NCBI GenBank assembly: GCA_021777035.1
Contig: JAIQZR010000016.1
Coordinates: 1-41,252 of the forward strand
Direction of reading: 5' to 3'
From: Candidatus Scalindua sp.
Lineage (GTDB): Bacteria; Planctomycetota; Brocadiia; Brocadiales; Scalinduaceae
DNA length: 41,252 nt
Part shown: positions 35,036-41,252 of the stretch, piece after piece
Position numbering within the stretch: the stretch's first letter is position 1
How the letters are laid out: the number at the start of each line of letters is the position of its first letter
Made by a program: the position numbers and the translations under genes
Notes under the pieces: generated by a model
What the model was told of the DNA's origin: nothing
The model's input: only the letters and a program-made list of their open reading frames with translations
Database searches by the model: none

Positions 35036-37438
35036 ATGAACTTTGTATCTACGTATTTCAATTGGTTGCAAAAGGACAATCCCAAAAATATTGTCGAGCG
35101 TTATCCGGAAATAGACGATCAAAAAGAAACCTCTGTTCCAGGTGTCTATATTGTGGGAGATTTGACCGGAATACCTTTACTTAAACTTGCAGCAGATAGT
35201 GGAGCTAAAATAGTAAAACAACTTTTCTCTGACCAAAAAACGGCCTTAGAAAAGGAGAAGAATTCTGATATTTATGACCTGATCATTATCGGGGCCGGAC
35301 CTGCGGGTATTTCCACCGCAATAGAGTGTAAAAAAAATGGCATTAATTACATCGTTTTAGAATCTAACCGCATCTTAAACACGATAGAAAATTTCCCAAA
35401 GGAAAAACCTATTACCTTAAAGCCGGATGTAGTACCGTTAGAACTCCCATTAGAAATGAATGATGGAACCAAGGAAACACTCCTCGATGAACTAACGTCA
35501 CAAATAGGAAGAGAAAGCCTGCATTTTGAAGTAGGGACTTTTGTCCAAAAACTCAGCCGCAAAGATAGCATAATCCATATCGAAACAGACAAAACTGCTT
35601 ATAAGGCAGACAGGGTCGTGCTCGCCATAGGAAAAGCCGGTAACAGCAGACAGCTTAAGGTACCCGGTGAATTGTTGCCAAAGGTATTCAATAAATTGTA
35701 CGATCCCGGGGAATTTGCTGATAAAGATATTCTGGTTGTTGGTGGTGGTGACAGCTCATTGGAGTGTTCTATTGCGCTTGCAAAATCAGGAAACAGAATA
35801 ATCCACTCTTACCGTAAAGAAAAATTCTCCAGGCCAAAAGAAGAAAACATGAACAGATTCAACGATCTGGTGGAGCAAGGCAAGGTTACACCATTTTTTG
35901 AATCCACGGTTATCGAGATACGGGAGAAGGAAGTTGTCCTCAAAACAAATGAAGATGTTAAAACTATACCTAATGATGCGGTGTTCACTCTCATTGGACG
36001 TGAACTACCAACACAATTTTTCAAACGAAGTGGTATACGCATGGAGGGAGAGAAAGGATTAATGTGGTGGTGGTTTATGATTGCATCAATAAGTTTTTTC
36101 TCTATGCTCTATTTTGGTAAAACCGGTATCTCTTTTAATGTGTTTGCAGGGTCAGATACAATAGCAGCAAAAATAATTGCATATCTAAGCGCACCACTTC
36201 AAGCGCCGCTTAATTGGGGCCTTTCTAGTTACAAATGGTATCCATCATTAAACTTCATCCTGGGATGGACAGGGTCAATAATTTTTTTTATTTCCGGAAT
36301 CTGCTCTCTCGGATTATTAGTAAGGCACTGGGCCGTTTATTTTCGAACGCCATGGCGTGCGTTTAAGTATACGTATTTCATAGGAGTAAGCGCTTTTTTT
36401 ACCGTATTATATTTTTCTAAACTGCTGCATAATACAGATGGAATAGCAGAGTGGATTGAGTCCCCCACATATTGGTATTCACTTTTCTATTGCGTAACAA
36501 TGCTCATCTTTGGTATTCGTCGTGCCTATGTTAGAAAAACACGCTATGTTTTCTGGCAAATGACGGCACTTATATCGATTCAAATTTTCTTCCTTTTTCT
36601 ATTTCCATTTTACCTGTACAAACCTCTCGTCCTTGATAACTTTGGTGCTCAACACTGGATAGTATCAGAACTATTTCCGAGTGGCAAGTGGAGTAGTTTT
36701 GCTTTTATATTATTCTGGCCGCTTAATATGTGGGAATTTGGAAGTAGCACTTTCTGGACATGGTTTCCGTTTGTCCAGTCAGGTTTTATTCTATTCTATT
36801 TAATAAGACATTACGGCAAAGGTGTTTATTGCGGCTGGATATGCAGCTGTGGAGGTATGGCTGAAACACTGGGAGATGAATACAGACGTAAGACACCACA
36901 TGGTCCAAGAGCAAAAAGGCTTGAAAACGTCGGGCAGATCATCCTTTTTGTCGCTATCATTTTTACCCTGATTATCTATTTGAATAAATCAGATATGTGG
37001 AGTTCTTTTCCCCTTTTAAACTATACAATGATAGGAGTATACAAATTTTCGATAGACGTAATTTTTGCAGGAATACTCGGTCTTGGTGTCTACTTTTTTC
37101 TTGGTGGTAGAGTTTGGTGTAGATATGGATGCCCACTTGCCGCACTCATGCACATATACGCTAGATTTTCCAGATACAGAATTCTATCAGAAAAGAAAAA
37201 TTGCATCTCATGCGAAATTTGTACAAGAGTATGCCATATGGGCATAGATGTTATGAGTTATGCAAATAAGGGTATCCCAATGAATGATGTAGAGTGTGTG
37301 AGATGTTCGGCCTGTGTAACAGAGTGTCCTATGGACGTCCTCTCCTTCGCGAAACTAAAACATGCAGATAGCCACAATCTTGGTCGGGAGCAAATTCCAT
37401 ATTATGGAAAAGATGACTGGCGTGCGGGGATACGGTAG
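35036..37438 (+). CDS. Fused flavoprotein reductase and NosR/NapH-like membrane polyferredoxin
   Basis: One 800-residue chain joins three parts. Residues about 80-340 form a thioredoxin-reductase-like NAD(P)H flavoprotein: FAD GAGPAG (86-91) and NAD(P) VVGGGDSSLE (about 232-241); the redox CxxC of true TrxR is absent. The usual C-terminal FAD motif lies instead at the N-terminus, PGVYIVGDLTGIPLLKLA (35-52). Residues about 345-570 hold several membrane helices. The C-terminal part has CGWICSCGG (about 600), CRYGCP (about 694), and two 4Fe-4S sets, CISCEICTRVC (about 722) and CVRCSACVTEC (about 754), as in NosR/NapH/CcoG proteins. It probably moves electrons between NAD(P)H and a membrane acceptor. 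Direction and partner unknown. Confidence 0.85.
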   Translation: MNFVSTYFNWLQKDNPKNIVERYPEIDDQKETSVPGVYIVGDLTGIPLLKLAADSGAKIVKQLFSDQKTALEKEKNSDIYDLIIIGAGPAGISTAIECKKNGINYIVLESNRILNTIENFPKEKPITLKPDVVPLELPLEMNDGTKETLLDELTSQIGRESLHFEVGTFVQKLSRKDSIIHIETDKTAYKADRVVLAIGKAGNSRQLKVPGELLPKVFNKLYDPGEFADKDILVVGGGDSSLECSIALAKSGNRIIHSYRKEKFSRPKEENMNRFNDLVEQGKVTPFFESTVIEIREKEVVLKTNEDVKTIPNDAVFTLIGRELPTQFFKRSGIRMEGEKGLMWWWFMIASISFFSMLYFGKTGISFNVFAGSDTIAAKIIAYLSAPLQAPLNWGLSSYKWYPSLNFILGWTGSIIFFISGICSLGLLVRHWAVYFRTPWRAFKYTYFIGVSAFFTVLYFSKLLHNTDGIAEWIESPTYWYSLFYCVTMLIFGIRRAYVRKTRYVFWQMTALISIQIFFLFLFPFYLYKPLVLDNFGAQHWIVSELFPSGKWSSFAFILFWPLNMWEFGSSTFWTWFPFVQSGFILFYLIRHYGKGVYCGWICSCGGMAETLGDEYRRKTPHGPRAKRLENVGQIILFVAIIFTLIIYLNKSDMWSSFPLLNYTMIGVYKFSIDVIFAGILGLGVYFFLGGRVWCRYGCPLAALMHIYARFSRYRILSEKKNCISCEICTRVCHMGIDVMSYANKGIPMNDVECVRCSACVTECPMDVLSFAKLKHADSHNLGREQIPYYGKDDWRAGIR

Positions 37439-37462
37439 GGGCACGTTGCAACGTGCCCCTAC
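37435..37462. repeat. Perfect 28-bp palindrome
   Basis: GTAGGGGCACGTTGC with its exact complement forms a continuous 28-base palindrome that includes the last codon region and TAG of the preceding gene. GTAGGGGC...GCCCCTAC palindromes are frequent dispersed repeats. It may also act as a hairpin between the two genes. Confidence 0.75.
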
Positions 37463-37485
37463 ACCAATATAAAGGAAAATTAATC

Positions 37486-38307
37486 ATGAAAAAAATTATT
37501 ATTGTTTTTTGTATTATATTTTTTTTCTCTCAGCAAGCGGCGTTTGCTGAAGAAGATAACACATTATGGGACAGCTATCAGGATATATTAAATGGCGCCG
37601 TAACGGTAAACACGTTTACATCGATCGATGGAGATTTCTACCATACATCCGTAAACTATGAAAAAATTAAGAACAATCCTGCACTTAAGGAAAAAATCAG
37701 ACATCAGATGGCGGTACTAGAAACAGTTGAGGCACCGGAAGAGGGAAAACACAAACTTGCATTCTGGATCAATGCATACAATTTTTTCACAATAGTAGAT
37801 GTTGTTAATAATTATCCGATAGTGAGTATGAAGAAAATCGGTTGGAAGAGCAAACACCACGAGATTGGGGGTGCGCTTTATAGTCTTGATAACATTGAAC
37901 ATAATATTATCCGTCCACTTGCCGATCCGCGTATACATTTTGCCATTAACTGTGCCTCAGTAGGGTGTCCTGACTTGAGCTCAGAAATTTTTGATGGCAA
38001 TCAAATAGACATGCAATTAGACACTGTGGTGGAGAATGCGTTGAAAAATCCCATACATCTGAGAATGGTTGATAACGAGTTGAACGCGACACAACTCTTT
38101 AAATGGTTCGGCAATGACTTTGAATCCGGTGTGTACGAAGGAGTTCCAGATTTTATCAACAGATTTGCACCGGTACGATTAAGGAATGCCCTCCAAATCA
38201 AGAAGAAGATAAAGTACGACTGGAATCTGAATACAGAACAAAATATACTGAAAAGGATGACGGAACTTGGTGCAAAGCTCCCCGAATTAAAGCTTAAGAG
38301 GAAATAG
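37486..38307 (+). CDS. DUF547 protein with signal peptide
   Basis: I start at 37486, where AAAGGA precedes MKKIIIVFCIIFFFSQQAAFA, a signal peptide cleaved near AFAEE; the longer frame from 37453 begins in the palindrome. The mature protein (about 250 residues) has the DUF547 landmarks KLAFWINAYNFFTIVDVV, EIGGALYSLDNIEHNIIRP, and FAINCASVGCPDL. Bacterial members are often exported and adjacent to oxidoreductases; the fold is peptidase-like, but no activity is established. The Cys in CASVGCP may be functional. It follows the polyferredoxin fusion by 47 bases and is probably co-transcribed. Confidence 0.88.
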   Translation: MKKIIIVFCIIFFFSQQAAFAEEDNTLWDSYQDILNGAVTVNTFTSIDGDFYHTSVNYEKIKNNPALKEKIRHQMAVLETVEAPEEGKHKLAFWINAYNFFTIVDVVNNYPIVSMKKIGWKSKHHEIGGALYSLDNIEHNIIRPLADPRIHFAINCASVGCPDLSSEIFDGNQIDMQLDTVVENALKNPIHLRMVDNELNATQLFKWFGNDFESGVYEGVPDFINRFAPVRLRNALQIKKKIKYDWNLNTEQNILKRMTELGAKLPELKLKRK

Positions 38308-38465
38308 ACAGTGTTACAAGGTTACCAACATCTTTGCGGAAACTAACAGCTACACTTTAATTCCGGCCCAATTTGTCCGGGTTCAAATCATGAAGACCTC
38401 AGTTCCCTATCTCACAATGAGTTTCGACAATTTCAAGCCCCCCCAAACCCCTGGCGTCTCTTTTC

Positions 38466-38513
38466 CTTGCTCGACAAGCAAGGGGGTCACTGGTTCGAGT
38501 CCAGTATCGCCCA
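38466..38513 (+). other. tRNA 3'-half fragment, likely attachment-site scar
   Basis: The T arm ACTGGTTCGAGTCCAGT (38489-38505) is perfect, followed by ATCGCCC and A as an acceptor 3' strand. Upstream a 5-bp helix CTTGC/GCAAG closes a 7-base loop. The 5' half of a tRNA (an acceptor strand GGGCGAT and a D arm) is not found upstream. Site-specific integrases commonly leave such 3' tRNA duplicates at one end of an island. Confidence 0.7.
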
Positions 38514-38591
38514 TATTGTCATACAAGGAGTTATGATAAGTAGTGGGAGATAAAATCCTGAAGGTTGTGACCATTTTGTGACCGAAATTTT

Positions 38592-38629
38592 CAAGGGGTA
38601 TTGGTAAGCAAATTACCATGCCCCTTTTT
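38592..38629 (+). terminator. Rho-independent terminator
   Basis: AAGGGGTATTGGTAA (from about 38593) pairs with TTACCATGCCCCTT (one bulge) over a short loop and is followed by TTTTT. It separates the tRNA scar from the accessory genes. Confidence 0.7.
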
Positions 38630-38890
38630 AACTCTATGGTATAGGGTCGTCTCTTGGACGAAGTTAGAACCTGTTTGCTAAAGGTTGCGTAGGCTTGCTT
38701 TACATTTGTTTACCTGAGACTATGGATGGTGAAATGGAGGATATCCTAGTCGCACACACGGAATTGTTTACTTAAGTCCATTGGTAATAATATGGACAAA
38801 TGTAGTTTTTCCAACATTTTTCTTGAACACCATTCACATATCAAGCGTAAGCAGGTGATAAATCTGATATGCCAGAAGCTCTCTTTTTGC

Positions 38891-38919
38891 TTGACATCCA
38901 TAATATGTAGCTTTATTAC
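38891..38919 (+). promoter_or_regulatory. Sigma-70 promoter for the accessory cassette
   Basis: A perfect TTGACA at 38891-38896 is 17 bp from TATTAC at 38914-38919. It points to the three-gene cassette that begins at 39044, leaving a leader of about 120 bases. Confidence 0.6.
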
Positions 38920-39043
38920 TTATATTAATCATCTCAAATAGCATAGAAACTTTGTCGCAGAGTATAGGGAATCGCCTTTAAATAAAGTTTATTATTTTAG
39001 TGATGTAAATACATGAGCTTTCTCTTTGCTACTTCATAAAGCC

Positions 39044-39778
39044 ATGACTGAATCTATACAATTTCTTAATTTACCTGATGTAGAGCCTGTTCAATATGAG
39101 CGGAATTTTATAAAAAACACTGTTTGTGAATTAAAATTTCCAATTATTTTAGATTGGGAAAATAAACCTCCTGCTTCTATACAAAAAGAATTAAGAAGGG
39201 ATTATCCATACCATGATATGATTTATTCAATGCCTCCTGATAAAGAAGTATATTTAAATCTTCGATCAAAAAATAAGAAATGGATTGTTTCAATAAGACC
39301 AGACGCAATAGTATTAGAAACGACATCTTATATGAATTTTGAAGATTTTTTTGATAGACTGGAAAAAGTTGTAAATGTAGTTAAAGACAAAATTGATTCA
39401 GACTTTTTTACACGAGTGGACTTGAGGTACATAAACGTAATAGATTACACACCAGATGAAATTGAAGGATTAGTAAATCAAGATTTAATAGCACCAATTC
39501 TTAAAAATGTTTATGGTACAGTAAGAGAATATCTTCAACGTGTAAATGGTTATACTGAATATGGACGTTTTAATTTCCGTCATGGAATTAAACCTAACGA
39601 TACACCGAATCAAGATTATTTCCTTGATTTCGACTATTTTAAAGAAGGGGTAGAAATTCAAGACGCATTAGATTTGATTAAGAAATTTCATGAATATAAT
39701 TTCAAATTTTTTCATTGGGCTTTAGGTGAAAAAGCATTACTGAAATTAGGAAAGGTAATACCTAAAACGGAGAAATGA
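39044..39778 (+). CDS. TIGR04255-like protein
   Basis: The 244-residue soluble protein starts at the ATG 39044 (an upstream in-frame TTG at 39026 is less likely). Its layout, a start like PVQYERNFIKNTVCELKFPI, the strand-rich KWIVSIRPDAIVLETTSYMNFEDFFDRLEKVV, then FTRVDLRYIN and a late LDFDYFK, follows the sporadically distributed TIGR04255 family. The family has no agreed function. It is the first gene of a tight three-gene cassette (the next start is 1 base away). The AT-rich composition differs from the core genes. Its presence behind a tRNA scar and an IS suggests horizontal transfer. Confidence 0.7.
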   Translation: MTESIQFLNLPDVEPVQYERNFIKNTVCELKFPIILDWENKPPASIQKELRRDYPYHDMIYSMPPDKEVYLNLRSKNKKWIVSIRPDAIVLETTSYMNFEDFFDRLEKVVNVVKDKIDSDFFTRVDLRYINVIDYTPDEIEGLVNQDLIAPILKNVYGTVREYLQRVNGYTEYGRFNFRHGIKPNDTPNQDYFLDFDYFKEGVEIQDALDLIKKFHEYNFKFFHWALGEKALLKLGKVIPKTEK

Positions 39779-39779
39779 T

Positions 39780-40235
39780 ATGGTGACAATAACAAAATCC
39801 GTAAATGACCCAGTATTTGATACATTTCAAAATGAGGATAAAGAAGCTAAAGATTCAATTACCGGTGGCTTTTACCTTGTTAAAACAAAAAAAGAGGATA
39901 GAATTTCGTATTCTTTACAAGAAGAAATAGATTCTCTTTTTAAAGAAATTGAAGAAATTGATGAGGGAATTCAAATAGAGTTTGAACCCCGTAAAGATCC
40001 TTATGGCAAGTCTCATTTGACAAATGAAGAAAGAATCAAATTATTAGCCAGGAAATACATAAAAAAGTTATCGAGCGAAGAAAGTGCCCGTCTTGAAATA
40101 TTATGTGAACGAGTTAGGCAGCTCTTTCCTAGAGCAACATCAGACGATTTTACAAAGTTGGAAGAAATTGGTGTTGAATTAAAAGATTTAGAAGAAGAGA
40201 ATAAAAGAGTTATAGAAAAATATAATCTTGACTAA
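39780..40235 (+). CDS. Unknown protein of HNH cassette
   Basis: A 151-residue, highly charged soluble protein that I do not recognise. After residue 45 it is mainly helical and rich in Glu/Lys (SLQEEIDSLFKEIEEIDEG, EERIKLLARKYIKKLSSEES, KLEEIGVELKDLEEENKRV), so it is probably a coiled-coil partner. Its ATG comes one base after the TIGR04255 gene, and its last 8 bases overlap the HNH gene, so all three are translationally coupled. By position it may bridge or restrain the nuclease encoded next. Confidence 0.7.
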   Translation: MVTITKSVNDPVFDTFQNEDKEAKDSITGGFYLVKTKKEDRISYSLQEEIDSLFKEIEEIDEGIQIEFEPRKDPYGKSHLTNEERIKLLARKYIKKLSSEESARLEILCERVRQLFPRATSDDFTKLEEIGVELKDLEEENKRVIEKYNLD

Positions 40236-40866
40236 TTTCCCTTCACCATTCCGATATCCCAAACCAAAACATAGAAGAGAATTTAACCCTCAACACAGAA
40301 CAAATAAATCATATAAGAAGGTTTTGAGAGTTGAATTCAATAGACAATGTATATATTGTCGTCGACCTGAATTCTATAAATATGAGGCGTTCGGAGTTGA
40401 ACATTATAAACCTAAAGAAATATTCCCAGAACTAGAATGGGATTATGATAACCTGTTTTATGCTTGTAATAGTTGTAACTCAAGAAAAGGAGATTCATGG
40501 TCAACTAAGACGCAATTGTTGGATAATGTATTTATTCCAAATCCATGCGAACATATAATGTTCGAACATCTAAAATTTAATGGCGCAACAGTCAAATTAC
40601 GTTCAAAAGCTGGTATATATACAGATGAACTATTGGATTTTAATGATGATGTATCTGTAAGCTTTAGAGAAACAATAATTTATATCATTGAAAAATCAAT
40701 AGGTGATATAAATTTAACTGAAAGCACAATTTCAAAATTAGAAAATAAATTACGAGACGAACCAATGTGCAAAATGGGCAATGAAATTAAGAAAGAAATT
40801 ACAAATCTAAAGAATAAAATATCGATACTTAAAAACAGACTTATTGAATGTGGCGTATCTTTGTAA
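40228..40866 (+). CDS. HNH endonuclease
   Basis: This 212-residue protein begins at a TTG within the end of the preceding gene. The zinc-finger HNH core is clear: CIYCRRPE (about 41-48), GVEHYKPKE (about 56-64, catalytic His) and WDYDNLFYACNSCNSRKGDSW (about 71-91) with the second Cys pair. That matches HNH (PtuB/TIGR02646-like) nucleases that cut DNA, and it carries a C-terminal helical region. In phage-defence loci such proteins act as the effector. Together with the TIGR04255-like protein, it may form a small defence or mobile-element module; no ATPase is present. Confidence 0.85.
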   Translation: MTNFPSPFRYPKPKHRREFNPQHRTNKSYKKVLRVEFNRQCIYCRRPEFYKYEAFGVEHYKPKEIFPELEWDYDNLFYACNSCNSRKGDSWSTKTQLLDNVFIPNPCEHIMFEHLKFNGATVKLRSKAGIYTDELLDFNDDVSVSFRETIIYIIEKSIGDINLTESTISKLENKLRDEPMCKMGNEIKKEITNLKNKISILKNRLIECGVSL

Positions 40867-41072
40867 AGAAGAGAGTTGATGCCAATTCAAATACAAATCT
40901 TACAATTTGGTTAGGGCAATTCTAATACCACTTTTAGCCTCATTACACACCAGATTATACATATCCGTCTTGGAAGTTAGTTTAGGTAACCCCAAACCAC
41001 ATCTCACCAGTAATATCTCTGTGAATCATAATGTTTAAGTTTCTTCTTGATTTTTATATATAGCCAAGCAGA
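40867..41072. other. Spacer before the IS fragment
   Basis: AT-rich, about 200 bases, without ORF or recognisable hairpin. The end of the IS630-type element, and its TA target site, should lie here but I cannot place it. Confidence 0.4.
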
Positions 41073-41252
41073 TCAGGTTTTCGAAATTTGTTTATTAAAG
41101 AGTTGGAAATTATCAGTTAAAAGAGTGTGTAGCTCATCCTTGTATTTACCAATATCTTCAAAAAAGCCTAAACACTTATCTTTAAACTCTTCATAAGTTT
41201 CATAGTATTTGTTATATAACGTTTTTTGTAAAAAAACTTCCAAAGCCTTTCG
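41073..41252 (-). CDS. IS630-family transposase, C-terminal part (cut by window)
   Basis: A minus-strand frame running off the window edge encodes 59 residues to a TGA at 41073-41075. It contains VFLQKTLYNKYYETYEEFKD, FFEDIGKYKDEL and LLTDNFQLF, which is the typical tail of IS630/Tc1-mariner-type DDE transposases (pattern YN..Y....EF...I..FF..I..YK.EL..LLTDNF). The upstream part with the catalytic residues lies outside the window, so completeness is unknown. It faces the HNH cassette tail to tail. Confidence 0.75.
   Translation of the reverse strand, partial: RKALEVFLQKTLYNKYYETYEEFKDKCLGFFEDIGKYKDELHTLLTDNFQLFNKQISKT

Larger units (their letters stand above)
38308..39043. other. Boundary region between core genome and accessory module
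   Basis: A tRNA-like 3' half (38466-38513) lies in this gap, followed by a terminator (38592-38629) and a promoter (38891-38919). The frame at 38407-38619 on the minus strand is a translation of the tRNA fragment (MGDTGLEPVTP-type) and should not be called a gene. The rest is AT-rich, and no integrase is visible. Confidence 0.6.

Noticed and set aside
38371-38397. GTTCAAATC resembling a tRNA T loop
   Set aside because: The flanking bases do not form a T stem and no acceptor or D arm is present.
38407-38619. Minus-strand frame with MGDTGLEPVTP
   Set aside because: This is the translation of the reverse complement of a tRNA 3' end, a common false protein.

Overview
The window (about 40% G+C by eye, AT-rich spacers) comes from a diderm, anaerobic or microaerophilic bacterium. 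It has an LPS-transport protein (LptD), a lipoprotein with a clear lipobox, and a beta-barrel porin ending in an aromatic residue. It also has a ferredoxin-dependent 2-oxoacid oxidoreductase, an acetate kinase/phosphotransacetylase pair and a polyferredoxin membrane protein. The mixture suggests a Planctomycetota lineage such as the anammox Brocadiales (Scalindua/Brocadia-like). That placement is an inference from gene content; no marker gene in the window fixes it.

Layout. 1-650: a decayed insertion-sequence end. 653-3223 (-): comEC. 3299-4863: a promoter, two tiny ORFs (one very basic), a candidate structured leader RNA and a DegT/DnrJ aminotransferase. 4958-8282: lptD with two OstA repeats, then coaD. 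8850-16620: a housekeeping run, ymdB-like phosphodiesterase, xseA, xseB, dxs, nadK, korA, korB, korC. 16842-18398 (-): a GNA1162-like lipoprotein and a GGQ release-factor-like protein, separated by a long perfect hairpin. 18907-24260: a carbon module of phosphofructokinase, a wrecked pyruvate kinase, ackA and pta, with a block of nested palindromes between ackA and pta. 24351-27584: a DUF1015 protein, then a complete SAM-I riboswitch controlling a threonine-synthase-like PLP enzyme and a CysO/MoaD-like sulfur carrier. 27634-28338 (-): nnrE. 28594-31772: a zinc-ribbon protein, a long AT-rich gap with a GC-rich RNA candidate, and a porin. 32208-32822 (-): a zincin-like protein. 33020-33561: clustered intergenic repeats, including a MITE with terminal inverted repeats and an 8-bp target duplication. 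33629-38307: rarA, a fused flavoprotein/polyferredoxin and a DUF547 protein. 38466-41252: a tRNA 3' half resembling an attachment site, then an AT-rich accessory module (TIGR04255-like protein, unknown protein, HNH nuclease) bounded by an IS630-family transposase fragment.

Working together: pfk-ackA-pta and korABC connect sugar phosphates, acetyl-CoA/acetate and ferredoxin-linked 2-oxoacid metabolism. dxs and nadK feed isoprenoid and NADP pools. The most interesting points are: (i) the SAM riboswitch over a threonine-synthase homologue plus a sulfur carrier with a masked GG tail, which hints at protein-thiocarboxylate-dependent homocysteine (or cysteine) synthesis; (ii) an 800-residue protein in which a flavin reductase, with its FAD GD motif moved to the N-terminus, is fused to a NosR/NapH-like membrane ferredoxin; and (iii) the small three-gene HNH cassette behind a tRNA scar, a candidate defence module.
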